Below, piece by piece: positions 6,274 through 12,535 of a stretch of DNA of 12,535 nt; positions within the stretch are counted from its first letter, which is position 1, and the number at the start of each line of letters is the position of its first letter. This stretch comes from an uncultured Eubacteriales bacterium (GTDB lineage: Bacteria; Bacillota; Clostridia; Christensenellales; UBA1242). Both the position numbers and the translations under genes were made by a program. Below the pieces are notes generated by a model. It saw only the letters and a list, made by a program, of their open reading frames with translations. It was not told the DNA's origin and ran no database searches. The DNA lies in the NCBI GenBank assembly GCA_948512295.1, contig CAOQRA010000033.1, forward strand, positions 1 to 12,535, read 5' to 3'.

Positions 6274-6300
6274 CTAGCACTTGATTAATTAGAGTGCTAA
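6274..6300 (+). promoter_or_regulatory. CIRCE operator (HrcA-binding site)
   Basis: CTAGCACTT-N9-GAGTGCTAA matches the known CIRCE consensus TTAGCACTC-N9-GAGTGCTAA at 16 of 18 arm positions; the right arm is perfect. It overlaps the transcription start. HrcA bound here should block the operon until heat shock titrates GroEL; no groES/groEL genes lie in this window. Confidence 0.95.
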
Positions 6301-6362
6301 CAAAAGTCGAAAATAGGTGAGATAAAAGAGCTTTCTTCGTCTTGATAAAATGGTTTACTTCT

Positions 6363-6486
6363 GTCATTTCGAGCGAAGTGCCCAAGACCTCTCCGCGATG
6401 GTCGAGGTGACAAGCGGGCACGAAGTCGAGATATTTTGGGGAACGTCGGTCGAGGTGACAAGCGGTCGTCAAATGGAGAAATCTCA
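6363..6486. repeat. Dispersed repeat element D in the hrcA leader
   Basis: It starts TGTCATTTCGAGCGAAGTGC and ends GGAGAAATCTCAAG, the boundary pattern of a second common intergenic repeat type that shares the GAGCGAAG core with copy C. Inside, GGTCGAGGTGACAAGCGG occurs twice as a perfect 18-bp direct repeat (6400-6417 and 6448-6465), and GTGCCC (6378-6383) pairs with GGGCAC (6416-6421). It lies wholly between CIRCE and hrcA, so it should be part of the roughly 225-nt operon leader RNA. It is GC-richer than its surroundings. Confidence 0.7.
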
Positions 6487-6500
6487 AGTTAAGGAGCAAA

Positions 6501-7502
6501 ATGGAACTTAGTGAGCGTAAAAAGCAAATACTTTGCATGGCGGTAGAAGAATATATTAAAGATAGTTCGCCTATTACAAGTGGAGGCATTAAATATAAAG
6601 GCTTAACTTGTTCTACAGCCACATTGCGCAACGAACTGAACACGCTTGAGGCCATGGGGTATTTAAGGCAACTTCACACCTCGGGCGGGCGCGTGCCGAC
6701 GGCGCAAGGTTATCGATATTATGTCGAAGCGTTATTAGGTGGTGTGGAAGCGAGCGATAGCGAGCTTGACGAGGTCAAAAACCTTATTTCTTCGCGCACG
6801 ACAAGTCTTAACGAAATCATTTCTGGCATTGCCAAAGTTGTCAGTCGGGCGACAAACTATCCTACATTTATAATGTTAAACGGCATTGAAAACCTTATTT
6901 TAACTGAATTTAGGATAATTCCACTTTTAGATAGTTCGGTAATGGTGCTGATTGGCACAAATGCAGGATATATCAACGAAACATTACCAGTTAATGCGAC
7001 GCTTACTGAATGTCAAGATGCGTCAAACTATCTCACAAAAAATTTTAAAGGCACGACAATTTCATTCATGCTTGAAAACATGACCGAACTTGAAGAGGGT
7101 ATGAAAGGCGAAATCGAGGCATTTTCAAAGGTTGTGGGTTCGCTTATCACTGGCTTGAAAAAATTGAATAATCAAAAACTTTTAAACGTGGAGCGAACGG
7201 GAAGTGTTAAGCTTTTAGAAAACGGTAAAAGCGTAGAAGAGGCCAAGAAAGTTCTTCAAATTCTTGACGATAAAGAGAAGCTTGAAAAATCGCTTGAGTT
7301 ACGCGGCAAAGGTGAAATAGAGGTGGACATTGCAGAGGAAGAGGGCAAAGACTGCTCAGTGGTCAAAGCGCCCATTCTCGTGGATGGGCGACAACTTGCA
7401 TCTATTGGAGTGATTGGTCCGCAGCGTATGGACTATCTTGGCATAGCGTCCGCGCTTAAAGTTGTTATAGATGAGCTTAACTCGTTAAAAGGAGATGGAT
7501 AA
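6501..7502 (+). CDS. hrcA: Heat-inducible transcription repressor HrcA
   Basis: HrcA is the dimeric repressor that binds CIRCE, with folding maintained by GroEL, so it links chaperone demand to transcription. The 333-aa length is typical (about 340). Residues 1-75 hold the winged-helix DNA-binding domain, with conserved TLRNELNTLEAMGYL (41-55) and the wing segment TSGGRVPTAQGYRYYV (60-75). The rest is the GAF-like dimerisation domain, ending GVIGPQRMDYLGIASALKVV. AAGGAG precedes ATG 6501. It is first in the operon behind its own operator, giving autoregulation. Its last codons overlap an upstream ATG of grpE (7495), but the likelier grpE start is 7504. Confidence 0.97.
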   Translation: MELSERKKQILCMAVEEYIKDSSPITSGGIKYKGLTCSTATLRNELNTLEAMGYLRQLHTSGGRVPTAQGYRYYVEALLGGVEASDSELDEVKNLISSRTTSLNEIISGIAKVVSRATNYPTFIMLNGIENLILTEFRIIPLLDSSVMVLIGTNAGYINETLPVNATLTECQDASNYLTKNFKGTTISFMLENMTELEEGMKGEIEAFSKVVGSLITGLKKLNNQKLLNVERTGSVKLLENGKSVEEAKKVLQILDDKEKLEKSLELRGKGEIEVDIAEEEGKDCSVVKAPILVDGRQLASIGVIGPQRMDYLGIASALKVVIDELNSLKGDG

Positions 7503-7503
7503 A

Positions 7504-8097
7504 ATGGAAAAAGAGAAAGAATGTAAATGTCATGAAACTTGCACATGCGGCGACGATTGTCATTGCACTGATGAGAACAAATGCTGCGACGAATGTACTT
7601 GCGGCGAGGAGAATTGCGACAATAGCGAAAAATGCGCAAGTGAGCATTCATGCGAGTGTCAGAGCGAGCAAAATGAGGATAAAGAAGATTATCTACTTAT
7701 TGCAAAGCGAGTTCAAGCGGACTTTGACAACTATCGCAGACGCTCGATTGAGGAGCGAGCGCAAGCGCGGCAAGTTGGACAGATGTCGGTTCTAGATGCG
7801 TTTTTGCCTTGCCTTGACACATTTAAAGAGGCTAAAAGGCTGATAACCGATGAAAAAGTACTTGAAGGCGTAAATATGATTGAAAATAAAATTCTTTCCG
7901 CGTTGCAAGAACTTGGTGTCGAGAAAATGCAAACTATCGGAAATCCGTATGATGTACATCTTCACAACGCAATCGCCGTTATGCGTGATGAAGAACAAGA
8001 TAACAATATCATCCTTGATGAATATCAAGCGGGATATACAATGAACGGCAAAGTTATAAAATATGCAAAAGTCATAGTCAACAAAAAGGAGGATTAA
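7504..8097 (+). CDS. grpE: Nucleotide exchange factor GrpE with Cys-rich N-terminal extension
   Basis: GrpE dimers release ADP from DnaK so that a new ATP can bind. I choose ATG 7504 (197 aa) because GGAG at 7491-7494 is nine bases away; an in-frame ATG at 7495 abuts that site. Residues about 56-197 are ordinary GrpE: the EDYLLIAKRVQADFDNYRRR helix, then the C-terminal beta-domain signature GNPYDVHLHNAIAV...YQAGYTMNGKVIKYAKVIVNK. Residues 7-52 hold 14 cysteines with His and acidic residues, in CxC and CxxxCxC patterns (ECKCHETCTCGDDCHC, then CCDECTC), like a metallothionein or a small metal-binding knuckle. Typical GrpE tails here are acidic and disordered, with few or no cysteines. The frame is open and continuous with the core, so this is a fusion, not a misread start. 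Confidence 0.95.
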   Translation: MEKEKECKCHETCTCGDDCHCTDENKCCDECTCGEENCDNSEKCASEHSCECQSEQNEDKEDYLLIAKRVQADFDNYRRRSIEERAQARQVGQMSVLDAFLPCLDTFKEAKRLITDEKVLEGVNMIENKILSALQELGVEKMQTIGNPYDVHLHNAIAVMRDEEQDNNIILDEYQAGYTMNGKVIKYAKVIVNKKED

Positions 8098-8101
8098 AAT
8101 T

Positions 8102-9928
8102 ATGAGTAAAATTATTGGTATTGACTTAGGAACAACAAATTCTTGCGTGGCAGTTATGGAAGGCGGCAAGCCAACTGTCATTGCAAACGTTGAGGGAGAT
8201 AGAACTACTCCGTCAGTCGTCGCTTACACCAAAGAGGGGGAGCGTCTTGTCGGCAAAGTGGCAAAGCGTCAAGCTATTGTCAATGCAGACAATACAGTTC
8301 AATCTATCAAAAGGGAAATGGGCACTAACTACAAAGTGACACTAAATGGCAAAGAATACTCTCCACAAGAGGTTTCTGCTATGATTTTGTCTAAATTAAA
8401 AGCGGATGCAGAAAGCTATCTTGGTGGCACTGTAACTCAAGCGGTTATCACCGTTCCTGCTTACTTTAATGATAGTCAGCGTCAAGCAACCAAGGACGCT
8501 GGTAAGATTGCAGGACTTGAAGTACTGCGTATTATCAATGAGCCAACTGCAGCTGCTCTTGCTTATGGACTTGATAAAGGCGAAAATTCCAATCAAAAGA
8601 TTTTGGTTTACGACCTTGGTGGTGGCACTTTCGACGTTTCCATTCTTGAAATCGGAGATGGAGTGTTTGAAGTACTTTCCACCAATGGTAACACTCGCCT
8701 TGGTGGTGACGATTTTGATAACCGCATTATTGACCTACTTGTAGAAGAATTTAAAAAGACAAACAATATCGACTTATCACAAGACAGACTTGCAATGCAA
8801 AGACTTAAAGAAGCGGCAGAAAAAGCCAAAATTGACCTCTCTGCTACTCCTAAAACTTCCATCAATCTTCCATTCATTTCAGCGGACGCAACTGGACCTA
8901 AACATATGGATTATGAACTTACTCGTGCTAAGTTTGATTCAATCACAGAGGATCTTGTTAAAGAAACCATTGACTGCACAGTTAGAGCCTTGAAAGACGC
9001 GAATTTAACTAAAGACCAAGTAAACAAGGTCGTTCTTGTTGGCGGCTCTACTCGTATCCCAGCGGTTCAAGATGCCGTTAAGTCGTTCATCGGCAAAGAG
9101 CCATACAAAGGCATCAACCCAGACGAATGCGTTGCGGTTGGCGCTGCAATTCAAGCGGGCGTACTCGGCGGCGAGGTGAAAGATGTGCTTCTTCTTGACG
9201 TAACACCTCTTTCTCTTGGAATTGAAACATTAGGCGGTGTGTTTACAAAACTTATTGAAAGAAACACTACTATTCCTACTAAAAAATCACAAGTTTTCTC
9301 TACTGCGGTTGACAATCAACCTGGCGTGGACATTCATGTTCTGCAAGGTGAGCGCGAATTTGCGGCTCAAAACAAGACTCTTGGAAGATTCCAACTTACT
9401 GATATTCCACCAGCACCACGCGGAGTTCCTCAAATCGAAGTTACCTTCGATATCGATGCTAACGGAATTGTAAACGTTTCTGCTAAAGACCTTGGTACAA
9501 ATAAAGAACAAAAAATCACAATCACAGCTTCTTCTAACCTTAAAGATGAAGATATTGAAAAAGCCATCAAAGAGGCTGAAGAACACGCCGAAGAGGACAA
9601 GAAACGCAAGGAGTTTGTAGAAACCAAAAACCAAGCTGACAATATGGTATACTCAATCGAAAAAATGCTTAAAGACAATGGCGATAAACTTTCTGCTGAC
9701 GACAAGAAAAAACTTGAAGAGGCTGTAGAAAAGGCTAAGAAAGATTTCGAGTCAACTGATGTGGAAGTGGTTAAGAAAGGCTTGGAAGAACTTACAAATG
9801 TTTCAAACGAAGTTTTCACTAAGATGTATCAATCTGCCAGTGCAGGCACTGCTTCTAATGGCGCGGATACAAATGGCGGAAACAATGGCGGCGATGATAC
9901 TGTAATTGACGTCGACGATAATAAATAG
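8102..9928 (+). CDS. dnaK: Molecular chaperone DnaK (Hsp70)
   Basis: ATP-dependent cytoplasmic Hsp70 that binds exposed hydrophobic peptide segments with DnaJ and GrpE. The 608-aa length and missing loop in the ATPase domain match Gram-positive DnaK. The phosphate-binding GIDLGTTNS lies at 6-14. NEPTAAALAYGLD, DLGGGTFDVSIL and VGGSTRIPAVQ follow. The interdomain linker DVLLLDV is at 361-367, then TPLSLGIETLGG and the substrate domain, with the helical lid rich in Lys/Glu. The tail is Gly/Asn/Ala-rich and ends VIDVDDNK, a short form of the usual acidic C-terminus. AAGGAGG stands nine bases before the ATG. grpE ends four bases upstream; the stop codon overlaps the ribosome site of the next gene. 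Confidence 0.98.
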   Translation: MSKIIGIDLGTTNSCVAVMEGGKPTVIANVEGDRTTPSVVAYTKEGERLVGKVAKRQAIVNADNTVQSIKREMGTNYKVTLNGKEYSPQEVSAMILSKLKADAESYLGGTVTQAVITVPAYFNDSQRQATKDAGKIAGLEVLRIINEPTAAALAYGLDKGENSNQKILVYDLGGGTFDVSILEIGDGVFEVLSTNGNTRLGGDDFDNRIIDLLVEEFKKTNNIDLSQDRLAMQRLKEAAEKAKIDLSATPKTSINLPFISADATGPKHMDYELTRAKFDSITEDLVKETIDCTVRALKDANLTKDQVNKVVLVGGSTRIPAVQDAVKSFIGKEPYKGINPDECVAVGAAIQAGVLGGEVKDVLLLDVTPLSLGIETLGGVFTKLIERNTTIPTKKSQVFSTAVDNQPGVDIHVLQGEREFAAQNKTLGRFQLTDIPPAPRGVPQIEVTFDIDANGIVNVSAKDLGTNKEQKITITASSNLKDEDIEKAIKEAEEHAEEDKKRKEFVETKNQADNMVYSIEKMLKDNGDKLSADDKKKLEEAVEKAKKDFESTDVEVVKKGLEELTNVSNEVFTKMYQSASAGTASNGADTNGGNNGGDDTVIDVDDNK

Positions 9929-9935
9929 GAGAGTT

Positions 9936-10298
9936 ATGACAAATTCAAAAGATTATTTAGGGAAAGAAGTCGAAGTGGTCATGGATAGACCACTCGGCTC
10001 GCTTCACCCAAAACATGGCTTTGTTTATCCAGTGAACTATGGATATATTCCAAACACTGTTTCAGGTGATGGGGAAGAACTTGACGCCTATGTTTTAGGC
10101 GAAGAGAAACCTCTTAAAAAATTCAAGGGCGTTGTGCGGGCAATTATTCATAGAACGAATGACAATGACGACAAACTTGTTGTCACTTCTCGTGAGAAAA
10201 ATTTCGATGAAACTCAAATTCGCGAAATGACACACTTCCAAGAGCAGTGGTTTGAAAGCGAAATTTATTTTGCAAATTCAGAGGAAAACAAAGAATAA
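9936..10298 (+). CDS. Short inorganic pyrophosphatase-like protein
   Basis: 120 aa, with ATG 9936 chosen because AGGAG (9929-9933, overlapping the dnaK stop) lies just upstream; an in-frame TTG at 9906 lies inside dnaK. It has the family I pyrophosphatase core YPVNYGYIPNTVSGDGEELDAYVLG (31-55), comparable to the Y51-D70 region of the E. coli enzyme, and a later DDKLVV (78-83). It is much shorter than the usual 170-180 aa. The DxDxxD metal motif reads DGEELD (D45, E47, D50); the usual first catalytic Lys/Glu pair and one acidic residue near position 97 of E. coli are not evident. It may hydrolyse another pyrophosphate-containing substrate. Its TAA overlaps the next ATG, so it is translationally coupled. 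Confidence 0.75.
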   Translation: MTNSKDYLGKEVEVVMDRPLGSLHPKHGFVYPVNYGYIPNTVSGDGEELDAYVLGEEKPLKKFKGVVRAIIHRTNDNDDKLVVTSREKNFDETQIREMTHFQEQWFESEIYFANSEENKE

Positions 10299-10825
10299 TG
10301 AAAATTTTGATGATAGTTGATATGCAAAAAGGCTTTATCAACTACAATAACAAGTTTTTGATAAATAATATTGGTGAGTTGCTCGAAAATCGGGAGGGGG
10401 AGTTTGATGAAATTTTTGCAACTAAATTCATCAACCACCCATCAAGCCAATATGTAGAGCATTTGCAGTGGATCAAAATGCAAAGAAGCAAGTTAAGCGA
10501 ATTTGCAATTAATATCCCTGACAAAACAAAGATTATCGAAAAGGAAACATACGGATTAAAAGACCGTATGTTTGCTGGCAATAAATTTAAGGTGGGCAAA
10601 AAAGAATTTGTTTCAGATAAAGACGAAATTTACATTTGTGGCACCGATTATGACGCATGTGTGCTTGCGATAGGCTTTCAGTTTTTTGATCATGGCTTTC
10701 AGCCACATTTCATTATGGACTGCATAGGTAGTGCTAACAATAGTCCAAGCATAAGTAAATTGCAATTTATAAAAACTTGTGAGCGTACTTTTGGCAAAAA
10801 TTCAATTATTAAAAAGGGAAAATAA
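10298..10825 (+). CDS. Isochorismatase-family cysteine hydrolase
   Basis: 175 aa, cytoplasmic, alpha/beta Rossmann-like. It has the catalytic triad of the isochorismatase/nicotinamidase superfamily: D8 in ILMIVDMQKGF, K82 in IIEKETYGL and C121 in ICGTDYDACVLA, with the conserved GT dipeptide before the cysteine helix. DCIGSANNSP (141-150) matches the region after the nucleophile strand. The likely reaction is hydrolysis of an amide or ester such as nicotinamide, a ureide or isochorismate, but the substrate is not set by the visible residues. The His/Asp set that binds metal in nicotinamidases is not clearly present. It overlaps the pyrophosphatase-like gene by one base and abuts dnaJ, so it is fully inside the heat-shock operon. 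Confidence 0.82.
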   Translation: MKILMIVDMQKGFINYNNKFLINNIGELLENREGEFDEIFATKFINHPSSQYVEHLQWIKMQRSKLSEFAINIPDKTKIIEKETYGLKDRMFAGNKFKVGKKEFVSDKDEIYICGTDYDACVLAIGFQFFDHGFQPHFIMDCIGSANNSPSISKLQFIKTCERTFGKNSIIKKGK

Positions 10826-11941
10826 ATGGCTAAAGATTATTATTCAATTTTAGGAGTGGATAAGGGCGCGAGCGAGGACGAAATTAAGTCCGCGTATCGT
10901 CGCCAAGCAAAAAAATATCACCCCGATTTAAATAAAACGCCAGAAGCGGCGGAAAAGTTTAAAGAAATCAATGAGGCGTATGAAGTTTTGGGCGATGCTA
11001 AAAAGCGTGCAAACTATGACCAATATGGCTCAGCTGACGGTCCTCAGTTTGGCGGTGCTGGTGGAGCGGGTGGCTTTGGTGACTTTTTTGGCGGCGGCGG
11101 AGGTTTTTCGGATATATTCTCGGATATATTTTCAGCGTTTGGTGGCGAGCGTTCATCTCGCGGTCAAGAACGCGGGCAAGATTTGCAGGTATCCATGAAT
11201 TTATCCTTTGAAGAGGCTGCATTTGGCTGCGAAAAGACAATCACAATAGGCAAAGTTGACAAATGCTCTGCTTGCAGTGGCACGGGCGCCAAAAATGGCA
11301 AAGAGTTTTCAACCTGCTCAGAGTGCCGTGGAAGTGGGCGTGTGCGCTATCAGCAAAACACTATGTTTGGCACTACTATCCGCGAGGGGATTTGTGAGCG
11401 CTGCAATGGTACGGGTAAAATAATTAAAGAAAAATGTACTCAGTGTAACGGCAAAGGCAATGTGCGCGTAAACAAACAAGTTAAAGTCAAAGTGCCAGCG
11501 GGCATTGACAATGGTCAGTCACTACGTATGCCGGGCGAGGGGAATGCTCCATCGCGTAGCGGCGTCAATGGCGACCTATATATTCAAATCAATGTGGCAG
11601 AACACAAACTTTTGAAACGCAAAGGAAATGACCTTTATCTTGACCTCTATGTGCCGTTTACAACCACGCTTTTAGGAGGCAAAGTAGATATTCCAACGCT
11701 TAAAGGAAATTTCAGTTTGACTATTCCAGAGCTTACCGCGTCTGGAACTATCATGAGATTAAAAAATAAAGGTATGAAGATATTGCAGCGCGAGTCTTAC
11801 GGCGACCTTCTTGTGACAATCAAAGCGGAAGTGCCTAAGAGCCTTGATAAAGACACAAAAAAAACTTTGGAAGAACTATCAAAAAAACTCGGCACAACTT
11901 GCTACCCAAAATATGAGAGATATTTGAAAAATTCAAAATAA
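10826..11941 (+). CDS. dnaJ: Chaperone protein DnaJ (type I Hsp40)
   Basis: Co-chaperone that delivers substrates to DnaK and triggers its ATPase. The 371 aa cover all type I parts: J domain (1-70) with HPD at 32-34, a Gly/Phe-rich linker (70-106) with the Asp-Ile-Phe repeats SDIFSDIFS, and four CxxCxGxG zinc motifs (C147/C150, C164/C167, C190/C193, C204/C207). The substrate-binding beta domains follow, including AGIDNGQSLRMPGEG. It starts immediately after the stop of the hydrolase gene, with AAGGGA upstream. The operon ends after it at a strong terminator. No separate CIRCE precedes it. Confidence 0.98.
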   Translation: MAKDYYSILGVDKGASEDEIKSAYRRQAKKYHPDLNKTPEAAEKFKEINEAYEVLGDAKKRANYDQYGSADGPQFGGAGGAGGFGDFFGGGGGFSDIFSDIFSAFGGERSSRGQERGQDLQVSMNLSFEEAAFGCEKTITIGKVDKCSACSGTGAKNGKEFSTCSECRGSGRVRYQQNTMFGTTIREGICERCNGTGKIIKEKCTQCNGKGNVRVNKQVKVKVPAGIDNGQSLRMPGEGNAPSRSGVNGDLYIQINVAEHKLLKRKGNDLYLDLYVPFTTTLLGGKVDIPTLKGNFSLTIPELTASGTIMRLKNKGMKILQRESYGDLLVTIKAEVPKSLDKDTKKTLEELSKKLGTTCYPKYERYLKNSK

Positions 11942-11952
11942 CACGAAACATT

Positions 11953-11982
11953 AAAAAATAACGGATTTGTCCGTTATTTTTT
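11953..11982 (+). terminator. Strong rho-independent terminator of the heat-shock operon
   Basis: AAAAAATAACGGA (11953-11965) pairs perfectly with TCCGTTATTTTTT (11970-11982) over 13 bp with a four-base TTTG loop. The T-rich 3' arm supplies the U-run. It begins 12 bases after the dnaJ stop. The A-rich left arm would also let it act leftward. Confidence 0.95.
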
Positions 11983-12003
11983 ATATATTTTTAGCACCTT
12001 TTC

Positions 12004-12071
12004 TTGTAATTCGCAATTTATAGCCTTAAACTTTGTGCATGAAACAAAATAGAAATTTGTAAATTTTGTTT
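12004..12071 (+). promoter_or_regulatory. Weak promoter and AT-rich hairpin before the toxin-like gene
   Basis: TTGTAA (12004-12009) and TAAACT (12027-12032) are 17 bp apart and could form a weak sigma-A promoter. Downstream, AAACAAAAT (12042-12050) and ATTTTGTTT (12063-12071) are a perfect 9-bp inverted repeat in the predicted leader, 25 bases before the ATG at 12096. It may be a weak hairpin or an operator. AT richness makes both matches uncertain. Confidence 0.3.
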
Positions 12072-12095
12072 TTAAAAATATAAAGAGGTGATATA

Positions 12096-12389
12096 ATGGG
12101 AGCAGGTGGAGTACCAAATAGGACGTTAGTAAAAGTTGATGGTAGGTCGGGGGATTTGCCAACCAGTGGAGCAAAACCAAATTCACGGTATGATTTGTAT
12201 GTAAATGGTGTAAAAATTCAAAGTCGATGGTTTGATAAAAATGGAAAAGTTGTAAGGAATAGAGATTTTTGGCATCAAGATTCCCACCATAATCATGAAT
12301 TTCCTCATGACCATAACTGGATTTGGATAAATAACTCGGCAATAAGAATACCTGAAAATTTAAGTCCAGACTATATAAATTTTAATTAA
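12096..12389 (+). CDS. Small His-rich protein resembling a polymorphic-toxin C-terminal domain
   Basis: 97 aa, preceded by GAGGTGAT, an excellent ribosome site. No signal peptide or membrane segment. After a Gly/Pro/Asn-rich start, SRYDLYVNGVKIQSRWFDKNG (30-50) and VVRNRDFWHQDSHHNHEFPH (52-71) lead to DHNWIW (72-77). This resembles the RxDxxH...H..HxHxW end domains seen at the C-termini of large secreted or phage-borne toxins. Histidines 60, 64, 65, 67, 71 and 73 could bind metal or form an active site. Here it is stand-alone, with no delivery domain. Eleven bases separate its stop from the next ATG, and the two probably form a pair. The family assignment comes from memory of similar sequences and is inference; it may instead be a small unrelated protein. 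Confidence 0.6.
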   Translation: MGAGGVPNRTLVKVDGRSGDLPTSGAKPNSRYDLYVNGVKIQSRWFDKNGKVVRNRDFWHQDSHHNHEFPHDHNWIWINNSAIRIPENLSPDYINFN

Positions 12390-12400
12390 GGAGAAGAACT

Positions 12401-12535
12401 ATGACAAAAGTTTTAACTGAGTATGAAATTCAAAAACAAAAAAATAAACAAAAGTTAGTGCGAAATGAATTTTTATATCAGGGGCAGGCAAGCGGAAAAT
12501 ATGAGTTTCCTACTATAAAAAAGCAAGATATTGAT
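12401..12535 (+). CDS. Start of a gene resembling DUF4417, cut by window edge
   Basis: AAGGAG (12388-12393) precedes ATG 12401, and 45 codons are visible before the right edge without a stop. The N-terminus is charged and helical (TEYEIQKQKNKQKLVRNEF), followed by LYQGQASGKYEFPTIKKQDID. The phrase PxIKKQDID after a short helical lead resembles the beginning of DUF4417 proteins, which are of unknown function and common on mobile elements. Only a fifth or less of such a protein would be visible. Co-transcription with the His-rich gene is likely. A role as partner or immunity protein is a guess from gene order. Confidence 0.5.
   Translation, partial: MTKVLTEYEIQKQKNKQKLVRNEFLYQGQASGKYEFPTIKKQDID

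Noticed and set aside
6245..6655. 136-aa open frame on the minus strand across the hrcA leader
   Set aside because: It is the translation of the dispersed repeat, the CIRCE region and the antisense of hrcA. The CHLDRRSPKYLD...CHLDHRGEV pattern is typical of repeats read as protein, and it has no ribosome site.
7532..7795. 87-aa open frame overlapping the Cys-rich part of grpE in another frame
   Set aside because: It is a shadow frame. The grpE frame has the ribosome site and continues into the conserved GrpE core.
9430..9819. Long minus-strand frame inside dnaK
   Set aside because: Antisense shadow of the Lys/Glu-rich lid region; Ser/Phe-rich composition and no start signal.

Overview
The window looks like chromosomal DNA of a low-GC Gram-positive bacterium, most likely an uncultured, gut-type member of the Clostridia. 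Reasons: strong AGGAGG-type ribosome binding sites, AT-rich intergenic DNA, a short Gram-positive-type DnaK (608 aa), the Firmicutes heat-shock order hrcA-grpE-dnaK-...-dnaJ under a CIRCE operator, and an RF2 gene with a UGA frameshift. The species cannot be named from sequence alone.

Layout. Bases 1-278 hold the 3' end of an unidentified gene. Bases 279-650 hold no protein gene but contain two long-stem hairpins, a near-consensus leftward promoter, a long inverted repeat and a bidirectional terminator. Bases 651-1310 (minus strand) encode a 219-aa beta-rich, Cys-containing protein of unknown function, possibly a spore-surface type protein. A rightward promoter near 1402-1430 starts a translation-related operon: prfB (RF2, programmed +1 frameshift), tsaD (t6A tRNA modification), a PnuC-like membrane transporter and a U32 peptidase/TrhP-like tRNA hydroxylation protein. 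It ends at a terminator overlapping the last stop codon. A lone 83-aa XRE regulator follows, with a 13-bp imperfect inverted repeat around its likely promoter. Bases 5989-6500 hold a nest of small dispersed repeats, a consensus sigma-A promoter and a CIRCE operator.

The CIRCE-controlled operon is hrcA-grpE-dnaK-(pyrophosphatase-like)-(isochorismatase-like hydrolase)-dnaJ, closed by a strong terminator at 11953-11982. HrcA represses the operon. DnaK, with nucleotide exchanger GrpE and J-protein DnaJ, forms the chaperone cycle. Two small metabolic hydrolases sit between dnaK and dnaJ with overlapping or abutting reading frames, so they should be co-induced by heat. GrpE carries an N-terminal extension with 14 cysteines in 46 residues, resembling a metallothionein-like metal-binding segment. 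This is the most unusual protein feature in the window.

The right end starts a new unit: a 97-aa His-rich protein resembling the C-terminal domain of polymorphic toxins, followed after 11 bases by the start of a gene that looks like a DUF4417 protein. They may form a stand-alone effector/partner cassette.
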